A stretch of DNA of 64,000 bases from Nemertoderma westbladi (taxonomy: Eukaryota; Xenacoelomorpha; Nemertodermatida; Nemertodermatidae), in NCBI GenBank assembly GCA_032718475.1, contig JAUCBJ010008019.1, forward strand, positions 17,776 to 81,775, written 5' to 3'. The notes beneath the pieces were generated by a model. The model did no database searches. It was given only the letters and a program-made list of their open reading frames with translations, and was not told the DNA's origin. Below are positions 44,021-53,404 of this stretch, one piece after another. The position numbers were made by a program, and so were the translations under genes. The stretch's first letter is position 1; each line of letters opens with the position of its first letter.

Positions 44021-45418
44021 TTAGTTACTACTACAAGGTCGAGTGAACTTGGACAGTGGAAATGAGATCCTTCCAGGCTTCCCGATTCTCCATAGTTGTC
44101 GCAATTTCGTTTCTCCCAGTTCAGTATCCCTTTCAAGTTGATCTATATATGTTATGGCTGGTCGTCCATGACTACGCTTTCCATGAGTTGGTTGCCAGAG
44201 AAGTAGATATGGTATGACCTCGTCTTTACTTCGCCAGCAGTGCCCACTGAATCTTAATCTGCGTTCACGGAGGGTGGTTGATACAGGTGGTATTGTACCA
44301 TAAAGCTCGGTGTTTGTCATCTGTTGTCTCCAGCTGATGTTTAGGGCTGCCCTTAGTAGTCTTGTGTAGCAACCATCTATTCGTTGTTCAAGTGATTTAG
44401 TCAGTGTCCAGGTCTCACCCCCGTATAAAAATACACTTTCCACTGTGGCTCGAAAGAACTTAGTCTTCAGGTGCCTGGAGAGATCTGATTTCCAGATGGT
44501 ATCCATTTTTGATAGAGCTACTACCCAAGCCTTTGCTTTCCTAACTTCTATGTCCTTTTTGCTACTCTCTATCCATGATCCAAGGTACTGGAAGTCATCA
44601 ACCTTCCTTAGTTGATTATTATCAATGGTTGTCAAGTTCCCATCAACATTAAATATCATGAATTCGGTCTTTGTAGCATTTATATGCAATCCAACCTCCT
44701 TAGCAGCCCTCTCCACTTTATTTAGTAGAAGCTGTGCATCTGCTAGCGTATTAGAGAGCAGGACGATGTCATCCGCAAAGTCGGTGTCTGTGACTGTAGT
44801 TGCTGGATATCTACTACTTCTGCGTTCTTGAAGTGTGAATCCCAGATCTTCACCCTTTTTGGCCGTCCTCATTGCGTAATCCAGCACAATTACAAATAGT
44901 AATGGTGCTAATGTGTCACCTTGCAGTACGCCAGCCAGGATTGAGAAAAACTCCGTTTCACCATCTGGTGAGAGTACCTGCGCTTCTGTGTCACAATATA
45001 ACAATCTAATGCCAGCAACAATTACTTCTGGTATTCCATAAGCTCTTAGGATTTCAAGCATTTTACCTTTACGGATGGAGTCGAATGCCTTCTTGAAGTC
45101 CACAAAAGTCTGAATGACTGCGGGGAGATTCTTTGACTTAATTCCTTCAATCATTCTCCGTATTGCAAGTATCTGAGCTATTGTTGATCTACTTGGTCGA
45201 AATCCGTTTTGGCTCTTACGTAGTAGTTTCTCTATATGAGGCCTAATCCTATATAGAATCATTTTATTGTATATTTTGGCAGCTACCACAAGCAGACAGA
45301 TCCCACGATAGTTTGTTGGTATGCCGAGGTCTCCTTTCTTGGGGAGAGGCTTTAGTTGACCTTTAGTCCAAATTGGTGGTGGCTTTTCCCCTTTTAACAT
45401 CTGGTTGCAAACATTCAA
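44021..45418 (-). pseudogene. RTE2 reverse transcriptase fragment
   Basis: The frame is open for 465 codons: QLKPLPKKGDLGIPTNYRGI, FVDFKKAFDSI (motif A), AGVLQGDTLAPLLF, TDFADDIVLLS (catalytic FADD) and FLYGGETWTLTKSL. The last 30 residues differ from copy c (which ends NREAWKDLISTVRVRST) because of a single-base shift near 44106, so the C-terminus here is altered and runs into the tail. The endonuclease is absent. Confidence 0.88.
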
Positions 45419-45420
45419 GC
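44025..45420 (-). mobile_element. RTE2 LINE copy a, 5'-truncated, minus strand
   Basis: A second RTE-type family, about as similar to RTE1 as a related family would be (shared QGDTLAP, FADD and C-terminal layout, but diverged throughout). The 3' end is a short tail, ttactactac as seen on the plus strand. It begins at the PLE target duplication and truncates at 45420, where the BEL integrase resumes. Confidence 0.9.
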
Positions 45421-46345
45421 GTATGCATTCATATGGGACTCCCTTAAATTGATACTACACGGAGGCACGAATCAGACCCTCACGGAGATACGAAGGACAT
45501 TCTGGATCACCCAATTAAGGAAGATGGTGAAGGCGGTAGTGGGGCAGTGCCAGACCTGCCGACGGATGAAAAAGGAGAGGGCCGTACAGGAGATGGTGCC
45601 ATTACCGGCCAACAGAGTGAGACATCACGACCCACCATTTACACACTGCGGCGTGGACATGTTCGGGCCGATTAAGATAATGGTGATGCGGAACACGGAG
45701 AAACGCTACGGCATTATCTTCGTCTGCAACAACACAAGAGCGGTGGGAATAGAACTTGCGCAGGATGCTACGGCGTCGGCATTTATTAATGCCTTGGAGA
45801 GGTTTGTAGCCCGCAGAAGGGGGATGCTAACGGTGTTATATTCGGATAATGGGACCAACTTCATGGGAGCGGAGAACGAGTTGGCCAAGGCCTTCGACAT
45901 CCTAGAGGGAACCGATGTCAGGACGGCTATGATAAGATGTCAAATAAAGTGGGAAAGGAGAACGCCTTACGCGCCACATACATTAGGGTGTGTAGAGAGG
46001 CTTGTCGGAAGCTCCAAACATTTGATGACCAAACTGATGAACAACCACATGGTCACCGAGGATGTATTAAGAACGGTGTTAGCCAAGTGCAAGGGAATCA
46101 TTAATAGCAGACCACTATACCCAGATAATGACGACCCAGAATCACTGGATGTCCAAACGCCATGGCATTTACTAATGGAGAGGCCGGCGGCGATCAACAT
46201 GCAGGGTGTAGACCCGGATGACATACATTCGCGTCAAAGCTGGAAAGTCGCCAAGGCAATATGTGCAGAGTATTGGAGGAGATGGGTAGAAGAGTATCTT
46301 CCGACACTGCATAGGAGGAGTAAGTGGAGGAATACCAGTAGATAG
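45421..46345 (+). pseudogene. BEL/Pao integrase
   Basis: LHGGTNQTLTEIRRTFWITQ and CQTCRRMKK form the H..H/C..C zinc-binding N-terminus. The catalytic core carries FTHCGVDMFGPI (first Asp), VLYSDNGTNFMGAENEL (second Asp) and APHTLGCVERLVGSSK (Glu). This enzyme would join element cDNA to the genome. The frame ends at TAG 46343-46345 but reopens directly in the same frame, so the stop is a single nonsense codon. The 5' end is fused to the truncated RTE2 copy. Confidence 0.9.
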
Positions 46346-46552
46346 TTAAAGAAGGGTGACTTGGTAATCGTCACTGACGACACAATTATCAATAAACAAT
46401 GGAGACTAGCGAGAGTGGTAGATACTTACCCCGACGAGGACGGAAGAGTCCGGTCGGTGGAAGTGAGGATAGGAGGGAAGATAGGGGCCAAAGATAGGAA
46501 GACCTACATGAGGGCTGTAGGTAAGTGTTGCCTATTGGAAGGGTCACCTTAG
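46346..46552 (+). pseudogene. BEL/Pao integrase C-terminal domain
   Basis: Same frame as the integrase, after its stop: LKKGDLVIVTDDTIINKQWR then ARVVDTYPDEDGRVRSVEVR, which is the C-terminal domain (DUF5641-like pattern kGDLV...W...rv....DG.vRsv.V) that ends BEL/Pao pol. The stop is TAG at 46550-46552. Confidence 0.85.
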
Positions 46553-46714
46553 AGTTTAGTCGTCCAATATGTTGGACTGAGGGGGGTTGGAATGGGGGCG
46601 AGACGCCCTTCCCACATATAAAAATATAAAAAAAAAATAAACAATAAGCAAATAATAAAATAAGAAGTAAGATAGCAGAAAGTAATAGTAGTATATAGTA
46701 CGTAGCACTAAGTA

Positions 46715-47110
46715 GTAAAAGAGTAGAGAGTATGGTATATAGGCATACCATATAAGTAGTAGAGAGAGTATGGTATATAGGCATACCATGGAAGTAGTAA
46801 GAGAGTAGAGAGTATGGTATATAGGCATACCATAGAAGTAGTAGTAGAGAGAGTATGGTATATAGGCATACCATAGAAGTTGTAGTAGAGAAAGTATGGT
46901 ATATAGGCATATCATAGAAGTAGTAGTAGAGAGAGTATGGTATATAGGCATACCATAGAAGTAGTAGTGGAGAGAGTATGGTATATAGGGATACCATAGA
47001 AGTAGTAGTAGGGTACATAGTACCGTAAGAATTAGAAGTTGTGGGCACTGAGGGCGCCACATAGTAAGAGAGTAGAGAGTATGGTATATAGGCATACCAT
47101 AAGAGTAGTA
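46715..47110. repeat. Tandem array of palindromic ~40-bp units
   Basis: About nine units share tatggtatataggcatacca, a palindrome with 7-bp arms (atggtat/ataccat) and a 6-bp centre, spaced by gaagtagtagtagagag-type linkers of variable length. The array follows the integrase at once and may be 3' untranslated sequence of the BEL element. The long minus-strand frames rich in Tyr/Ile/Leu here are repeat artefacts. Confidence 0.88.
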
Positions 47111-47650
47111 GTAGGGTACATAGTACCACAGAGGCTGTGGGCATTGAGAGCGCCACGAAAGGGAGAGGGGGGCACATGGGTACAGCAGGATAGACCATGT
47201 AGGCCGCACGAGACAGACTATTGTACTGCACAGCCCATAGTGTTTGTTACAGGGCCAGGAAGTTGCCTGGTACGAAGCTAGCACAGTAGAGAATAGCTAG
47301 TTATCCCTGTATACAAACTAGAGGGGTTATCTAGGTTAAATAACCCACTGACAATTGATAATGGCACAGCAAGAGAGAATAAATAATATTAGGGGTAAAA
47401 TTTAACAAATTATGGCAACTGTAGGCAGGGGGTTCTAGAATCATAATTAAAGTAACGGACAAAATTTGTAAATTTAGAAAAATTGGCACTTTGAGGGGCG
47501 TATATTTAAAATATACAACAAAAATTTAGGATTTAGGAGATAGGCCATTACATTACTGAACGAAACACAGACCATCTTGTTAAACGGCACTCATCTAATT
47601 GAGCCTTTGTAAGGCACCACCAACATGGTGAGCACGCGGGAAAGTTCGTA
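47111..47650. other. Spacer between BEL integrase side and exonuclease-like ORF
   Basis: No gene recognised. It includes another gggtacatagtacc repeat and a short inverted pair (ctagaggggttatctaggt region). Confidence 0.4.
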
Positions 47651-48502
47651 ATGGCGGAGAGGTTAGTGAAGAAGAGAAAGATGGAGAGGACTGGAAAGGA
47701 GGTACTAGTAGACTTCATGCAGAGGCATCCGGAGGAGAAGACGAGGGGATACTACAAACTGCTACCGAAGGGTCACAAAGCGCGAGCGCTGCAGGACCAC
47801 TTTAGGGAGATGCACGAGAGACGACTGGTCAGGACCTATGGGATGCCGTCATTGGACAACGCGATCCTCAAGCATTTTCGCTACGTAGTGAAGGGAGACG
47901 AAGCGAAGTTTGGGATACCGAAGTATCTGAGGGAATCACCGAGGAAGGAATGGAGGAGGTTTGCAGAGTCTGTGAGTAGGGGCGGATACATGGTCCTAGA
48001 CGACGAAGGGACTGTGGAGGACGACAAGGGCTCGAGAAGAGGGTCAGCGGGATCGGCTAGAACCATACTACTGCATTTGGCTGCGCCAAACGGAGATATC
48101 TTTCTATTCGATCTGGGGACCTACGGGAAGAAGAGCGGGCTGAAGTTGAACCGGCTGCCTAGGGCGGTGCTGGACCTAGTGAGGGAGAAGACTACAGTGA
48201 AGGTGGGATCGGCGATCCGCGACAATGCGGAGAGGATCATCAGACCGGAGACCCCCAACCTCCTGGACATGCAAGCGGTCTATATGGCCATGACGGGGCC
48301 AGAGGGTTTGGGATTGGTAGAGAACACAGGACATTGTGGAGCAGTGGCGATGGGTCAACACATGGGGCTCGTCTGCCACAAGCCGATGGACTGGGGCAAG
48401 TTCAGGGAGGAGTACGGAGCGGAGCTGGTGAACTCGCTGAAATGGGGAGCAAGGCCAGGGAAGGGAAACAGGAGGTGTATCAGTTCTGAAGGGGAGCGAT
48501 AA
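47651..48502 (+). CDS. Putative DEDD-type 3'-5' exonuclease-like protein
   Basis: 283 codons from ATG 47651. The N-terminus is basic (MAERLVKKRKMERTGKEVL). From about residue 110 the layout resembles the RNase D/EXD2/MUT-7 exonuclease fold: YMVLDDEGT has the D-x-E of motif I; TILLHLAAPNGDIFLFDLG is the following strand pair; TTVKVGSAIRDNAERI fits motif II with its Asp; and NLLDMQAVYMAMTG resembles the D.q.a/vy segment. I cannot find a convincing motif III (Y...D), so catalytic activity is doubtful. The reading frame probably shifts near 48475, as coding character continues in another frame (KGSDKDISEEIYPTGGL). G/A-rich sense-strand composition matches the BEL pol. It could be an extra ORF in the env position of the BEL element, or a neighbouring element's gene. 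Confidence 0.5.
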   Translation: MAERLVKKRKMERTGKEVLVDFMQRHPEEKTRGYYKLLPKGHKARALQDHFREMHERRLVRTYGMPSLDNAILKHFRYVVKGDEAKFGIPKYLRESPRKEWRRFAESVSRGGYMVLDDEGTVEDDKGSRRGSAGSARTILLHLAAPNGDIFLFDLGTYGKKSGLKLNRLPRAVLDLVREKTTVKVGSAIRDNAERIIRPETPNLLDMQAVYMAMTGPEGLGLVENTGHCGAVAMGQHMGLVCHKPMDWGKFREEYGAELVNSLKWGARPGKGNRRCISSEGER

Positions 48503-48897
48503 AGATATATCAGAAGAGATATATCCTACAGGAGGATTGGATAATGATAGGTTTATTAAACCTATTCATGGCCGTGGTTATCGGAAGAGAGCCAATGGCG
48601 TTTCTGCTATCAGGAGCATCTCTAAACAACAGGAGAGCCTTTAAGGTGGCCTTCAAAGGTCTGGTAGACCACCTGGGGCTGAAGGGCGAGTCGGTGTACT
48701 ACGATAGCCGGCACCTAGTGGACAGAGAGGTGGACACGCCATACAAGAGGTGGGAGAAGCTGGAAGCGGATAGAATCGAGGAGAAGATGCTGGAAGAGAT
48801 CGCTAGACGGGAAAGGAGGGAAGCAGACGAGAGAGAGGCGGATATAAGGGGAGAGAAGTACGAGTTCGAAGCCCAGGACTTGGACGAGCTAAGGTGA
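48503..48897 (+). pseudogene. Degraded continuation, charged coiled-coil-like segment
   Basis: Coding character passes between frames. One frame reads KGSDKDISEEIYPTGGLDND and HGRGYRKRANG; then a frame from 48544 reads NNRRAFKVAFKGLVDHLGLK and a Lys/Glu/Arg-rich stretch (MLEEIARRERREADEREADI) that would be helical. I infer at least one frameshift near 48630. It is probably part of the same protein as its neighbours. Confidence 0.4.
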
Positions 48898-50204
48898 GGA
48901 TCAGGGAGCTCAGGCGAGTTTCTGGGGGAGGAACTGGGATGGACGGAGGGATCACCGAAACAGTCGACATCAGATTGCAAGTGATGCCCATACCAGGGGG
49001 CTCTGAGGGCGATTTCGCAATGAAGAGACCGAGGGAGCAGGAAGGGTGGAAAGTTACGGGTGGAAACCGAGGCGGAAAGGGGCACAGTGGATCTACTGGG
49101 TTACTGGGTCCGGATCCACTCCCAGCAAGGGAGGAAGATGACGATGAGTTCGGGGAGATGCCGCCCATTGAGAGGATCGGCCACTCAGGTACGGACTGGG
49201 TGGGCGGGAGAGTGGTGATGGCCAGCGGGGCGAGAGCCTTCTGGGATAAACCCAGCAAGCGGGCCTGGGTGCACGAGGAGCCGGCGATGGATTTCGCAGG
49301 AAGCACGATCAGGCTGGGCGAGCAACCGGGAACGGCACCATGGGTAGTGTTTGGGGAGACGATGCTGAGGGGGGAGGAAGACGTCAATATGGGTAGGGAC
49401 CACAGTGTCCAGATGTTTGCCTATCAACAGCTCCACAGACCTAGGAGACCGCTCGGGGCAAAGGATGACTTGGGGCGGGACGCGTTGATACACGGCTGTG
49501 ACTACTGCGGGAGACTAACTCACCAGGAAAAGAGCTGCTTGTATCGATTTCAGAAGGGGACGAGCTGTCTCTACTGCCGCGAGTCGACCCATAGGATGGG
49601 TGCATATCCGAGGTTGCACAACCTCTGCTCAAAGTGCAACTTTCGAGGGCACTATGGGCGCCAGTGAGACTGGATGGACGATGAAGAGAAGTTTAAGATC
49701 TTTGAGGAGTGGGCCGACGTCGGTGTCATGAAGCGGCAGAGGATGAAGTCCCAGGAGTTCCGGCGGGGCTTCTTCAACATCAATCCGGGAGCCCACCAGG
49801 AGATTATCAAGTGGAGACTGCCTTTCACATATCAGGAGGTAGCGACAGCGGCATCGTATGGAGGAGTCATCAACACTCAGAGGTATTTGGATAGATGGAC
49901 GCCAGAGAACAAGGGCGAGTTCAGGTATTTTCTGGTGGAACACATGCCTCAAGCGATGAAAATGATCCTGTGGGACGCTACCAGGGGGAAGCAGGAGGGG
50001 CACTCGGAGGGGCCACCTACAAAGCATTACCGGGAGTTGATAACACCAGCGCCCAAAGAACCGACGACGGGGCTTAGCAAGACGGTAACGGCAAGAATGA
50101 GGAGTCCCAGGGAGGACAAGCCAGAGGGAAGGAAGCGGCCCAGGCAAGATGATGACAGGGGCAAAGAACTAAGATTGTTCCCAAAGATGGGAGGAGCGAA
50201 CTAG
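48894..50204 (+). pseudogene. Triple CCHC zinc-knuckle protein of a retroelement, broken by TGA
   Basis: One frame is open from 48894 to TGA at 49665-49667 and again to TAG at 50202-50204. Three knuckle-like motifs are clustered at about 49494-49667. The first, CDYCGRLTHQEKSC, is C-X2-C-X4-H-X4-C. The second, CLYCRESTHRMGAY, has the same spacing but Tyr for the last Cys (TAT for TGT). In the third, CSKCNFRGHYGRQ, the TGA stands exactly where the last Cys is expected. Single-base changes explain both losses. Beyond the stop, a conserved-looking region (EIIKWRLPFTYQEVATAASY) and a basic C-terminus (PEGRKRPRQDDDRGKEL) follow. Such knuckles bind nucleic acid in gag-type proteins. Family not recognised. 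Confidence 0.55.
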
Positions 50205-51575
50205 AACTCAGGGAAGGAGATGTGAATGTGCCTGGAAGGTACCACATGTGGGATAAATACGAACTCCTAAGTGCAAATAATTAAGTGCAATTAGTATGTA
50301 CGTATGTAGATAATCAATATAATCAATATAAATATATAATCAATGTAAGTACTATAGTCATATACAACCTTTTCCAATTAGCTACTGGGACTGGGGACCA
50401 GTATGACAGGAAGACAAGACACTAGATGGATCACGCTTCTTGAGTGCGACGGCACAAAAGTGAGGCTCGTCAGGGGTAGATGGAGTAAGATGTCGGTAGA
50501 GTGCAAGGGAAAACGGGGAAGTATGGAGATGAGGTGTTGACGCGCGTAGAAGTGAGAGGAGTGCAATTCAAATGTGTGGAGCGAGCAGTGAGAGAGAGAA
50601 TAAGGGACAACGAAATCCGTGAGAGAGAGAGTAAGGGACAGCGAGGTCCGTGAGGAAGATTAGAGTGAGGTAGTAGAAAATTATGTGAAGAGAGTAAGCA
50701 CAACTGTCTCAAACAGAGACACCAGATACCTTGATGCAACATAGCTCGCGATTGCACCAAGGAAGGGTAGTAATAATACACCCAGGGGGGGCGGTCAGGA
50801 AAGCCGACCCCGAGAAAAGAACTCCACCCCACACCCAATATTAGGTTGGGTTCCAGCGGAATTGAAGCGCACTTAAGGTTGATGCTATCTTCTCACCGGG
50901 GGAGTGTAAGCGGATTCAATTCCATTGCATTATCCACCCGAAAATGGGACCAGTGGCATTTTACCAATATAGTTGGCGATACGAGATTACCAATAATAAT
51001 CTCGCCTCATAACCAACTTTGGGGGGGGGGGGCACAAGCCCTAAAGCCACAGAGAGAGGTGAGAGGTCAAATCACCTCGGAGAGAGAACACAGCTAGTAG
51101 AGGCTAGCGGCAAGGGGGAAACACTCACAGGGGGTGCCAAAGTGACAATTAGTATATAAGCCAATAGCAGGCAGGGGAGCACGTGAACAGAGATAGGAAA
51201 GCATCCACTGGGTACAGAAGGCCAAGTAGAGTAAGAGGTGAAACCAATATCTGTGTGTATCAACCATATAATTATTCTGTATTACTGATTTACTGGTCAG
51301 TTCATTAATCACAGAGTTGCAGACCAGTCATAGTTTTCGACCGTCGCCAACCAATATCTATTACTGATTTACTGCTGTCATTCATTCTGTATTGCGATAT
51401 CAATCACATTACTAATTCTGTGCTATTATAATTTGGAACATTAACATTGAGAAACATAAAACTCTGTTATTTTCCCGAACGGCTTTCAGCTAAAAGAACA
51501 CTAGCCCAGCAGACCAGCAGTCAGGCGACGCGTACAAAATCTAACCCGGTCGGGATCTACGATCCCGTCACAGTT
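50205..51575 (+). other. LTR-like noncoding region
   Basis: No long coding frame. It contains an AT-rich stretch (50270-50350), purine-rich gagagagag tracts (50575-50650), a G run at 51020-51031, a TATA-like tatataag (51153-51160), and at its right end the hairpin cgggatc-tac-gatcccg (51551-51567), then ...tcaca abutting RTE2. Ending in CA fits a long terminal repeat, but I find no second copy in the window to prove it. Confidence 0.35.
51153..51160 (+). promoter_or_regulatory. TATA-box-like sequence in the LTR-like region
   Basis: tatataag with GC-rich surroundings, placed as an LTR promoter would be. Supported only by motif and context. Confidence 0.25.
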
Positions 51576-53404
51576 GTCTCCAGCTGATGTTTAGGGCTGC
51601 CCTTAGTAGTCTTGTGTAGCAACCATCAATTCGTTATTCAAGTGATTTTGTCAGTGTCCACGTCTCACCCACGTATAAAAGTACACTTTCCACTGTGGCT
51701 CGAAAGAACTCAGTCTTCAGGTGCCTGGAGAGATCTGATTTCCAGATGGTATCCATTTTTGATAGAGCTACCCAAGCCTTTGCTTTCCTAACTTCTATGT
51801 CCTTTTTGCTACTCTCTATCCATGATCCAAGGTACTGGAAGTCATCGACCTTCCTTAGTTGATTATTATCAATGGTTGTCAAGTTTCCATCAACATTAAA
51901 GGTCATGAATTCGGTCTTTGTAGCATTTATATGCAATCCAACCTCCTTAGCAGCCCTCTCCACTTTATTTAGTAGAAGCTGTACATCTGCTAGTGTATTA
52001 GAGAGCAGGGCGATGTCATCCGCAAAGTCGGTGTCTGTGACTGTAGTTGCCGGATATCTACTACTTCTGCGTTCTTAAAGTGTGAATCCCAGATCTTCAC
52101 CCTTTGTGGCCGTCCTCATTGCGTAATCCAGCACAATTACAAATAGTAATGGTGCTAATGTGTCACCTTGCAGTACGCCAGCCAGGATTGAGAAAAACTC
52201 ACTTTCACCATCTGGTGAGAGTACCTGCGCTTCTATGTCACAATATAACAATCCAATGCCAGCAACAATTACTTCTGGTATTCAATAAGCTCTTAGGATT
52301 TCAAGCATTTTAACTCTATGGATGGAGTCGAATGCCTTCTTGAAGTCCACAAAAGTCATGACTGCGGGGAGATTCTTTGACTTAATTCCTTCAATCAGTC
52401 TCCGTAGTGCAAGTATCTGAGCTATTGTTGATCTACTTATTGTTCGAAATCCGTTTTGGCTCCTACGCAGTAGTTTCTCTATGTGAGGCCTAATCCTATA
52501 TAGAATCATTTTATTGTATATTTTGGCAGCTACCACAAGCAGACAGATCCCACGATAGTTTGTTGGTATGCCGAGGTCTCCTTTCTTGGGGAGAGGCTTT
52601 AGTTGACCTTTAGTCCAAATTGGTGGTGGCTTTTCCCCTTTTAACATCCGGTTGCAAACATTCAATAATGGTCTGTTTAGCACTCCGGTTTTCCATACCT
52701 CCGCTGGGATTTCATCTAATCCACTCGCTTTATTATTGGACATGCTTTTAATGCTTCTTTGGAGTTCGGCAGGTGTGAAGTCCCCTGTTTCTATAGGTAG
52801 TGTCTTGTCATATATTTTCCTTGTACGGCTGACCTCGATGTTTGGTGGCTGCCCAAGCAAGTTGCTGAAGTTATTTTTCCACTTCCCCACACGTTCTTCA
52901 GGACTATCGGCTTTGAGGCGCCCCTTTGCACAACTTTTCCGACCAGATACCTCATTTACAGTTTGCCAGGTAAGTCTTGATTGTTGCTGTATGTGAGCAG
53001 TTGTAATTGCTTCAATTGTATCCTGAATGTACTTTTCCTGGCTGTTGTTGTAGGCCAATTTAAGATCGTCCTTAGCTTTCTCAACCTTGTTAATGTTTTC
53101 GGTTGTTCGGTTTTAACTTTGTAGGCTATCTTAAGATCTTCTCTCTTACAAGTAACCTCAGAGTTTTGCCATGGCACATACTGTTTTTGTTTGGGTTTCT
53201 GGGGGATCTGCCTCTTAGCTGATGCCTTGTGGGGTGTTATTATATTCTGGTATATTGAATTGGTGGATTGGTCTTCATCCATTGACTGAAGTGCTTCAAA
53301 GCGGTTTTGAACTTCTACTGTATAAGCATCCTTTACAGCATTGTCAGTTCTGAGTTTCTCCCAGTCATATTTGATTTGCTTGTTTGTCCTGGGTTTGCTG
53401 GCTA
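51576..53404 (-). mobile_element. RTE2 LINE copy b, truncated at both ends, minus strand
   Basis: Its 5' truncation lies in the late endonuclease (53404). Its 3' end is also missing, which is unusual: homology stops at gttgtctccagctgatg, about 300 bp short of the tail, where the LTR-like sequence begins. Frames at 51634-51963, 52282-53058 and 52956-53282 carry endonuclease-RT linker, RT with FVDFKKAFDSI, and the C-terminal region, separated by frameshifts. The FADD region is reached only through further shifts. Confidence 0.88.

Larger units (their letters stand above)
36167..51575 (+). mobile_element. Degraded BEL/Pao-type LTR retrotransposon complex
   Basis: Fragments in BEL/Pao order run along the plus strand: gag (36182-36590), CCHC knuckle and protease (from 38953), reverse transcriptase, RNase H (to 41834), integrase (45421-46345) and its C-terminal domain (46346-46552). 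They are interrupted by a LINE (36591-38952), a Penelope-like element (41823-44011) and an RTE2 copy (44025-45420). Unusual extra ORFs (47651-50204) and LTR-like sequence (to 51575, ending ...tcaca) follow. No 5' LTR is seen; the left edge abuts satellite. Whether everything up to 51575 belongs to one element is inference from shared G/A-rich sense-strand composition and order. Confidence 0.7.

Noticed and set aside
46389-47284. Long minus-strand frames rich in Tyr, Ile and Leu
   Set aside because: They lie over the palindromic tandem array and the opposite strand of integrase; repetition explains the openness.
49185-50147. Several minus-strand frames of 60-190 codons opposite the zinc-knuckle ORF
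   Set aside because: The G/A-rich sense strand leaves the antisense free of stops; they lack motifs and are shadows.
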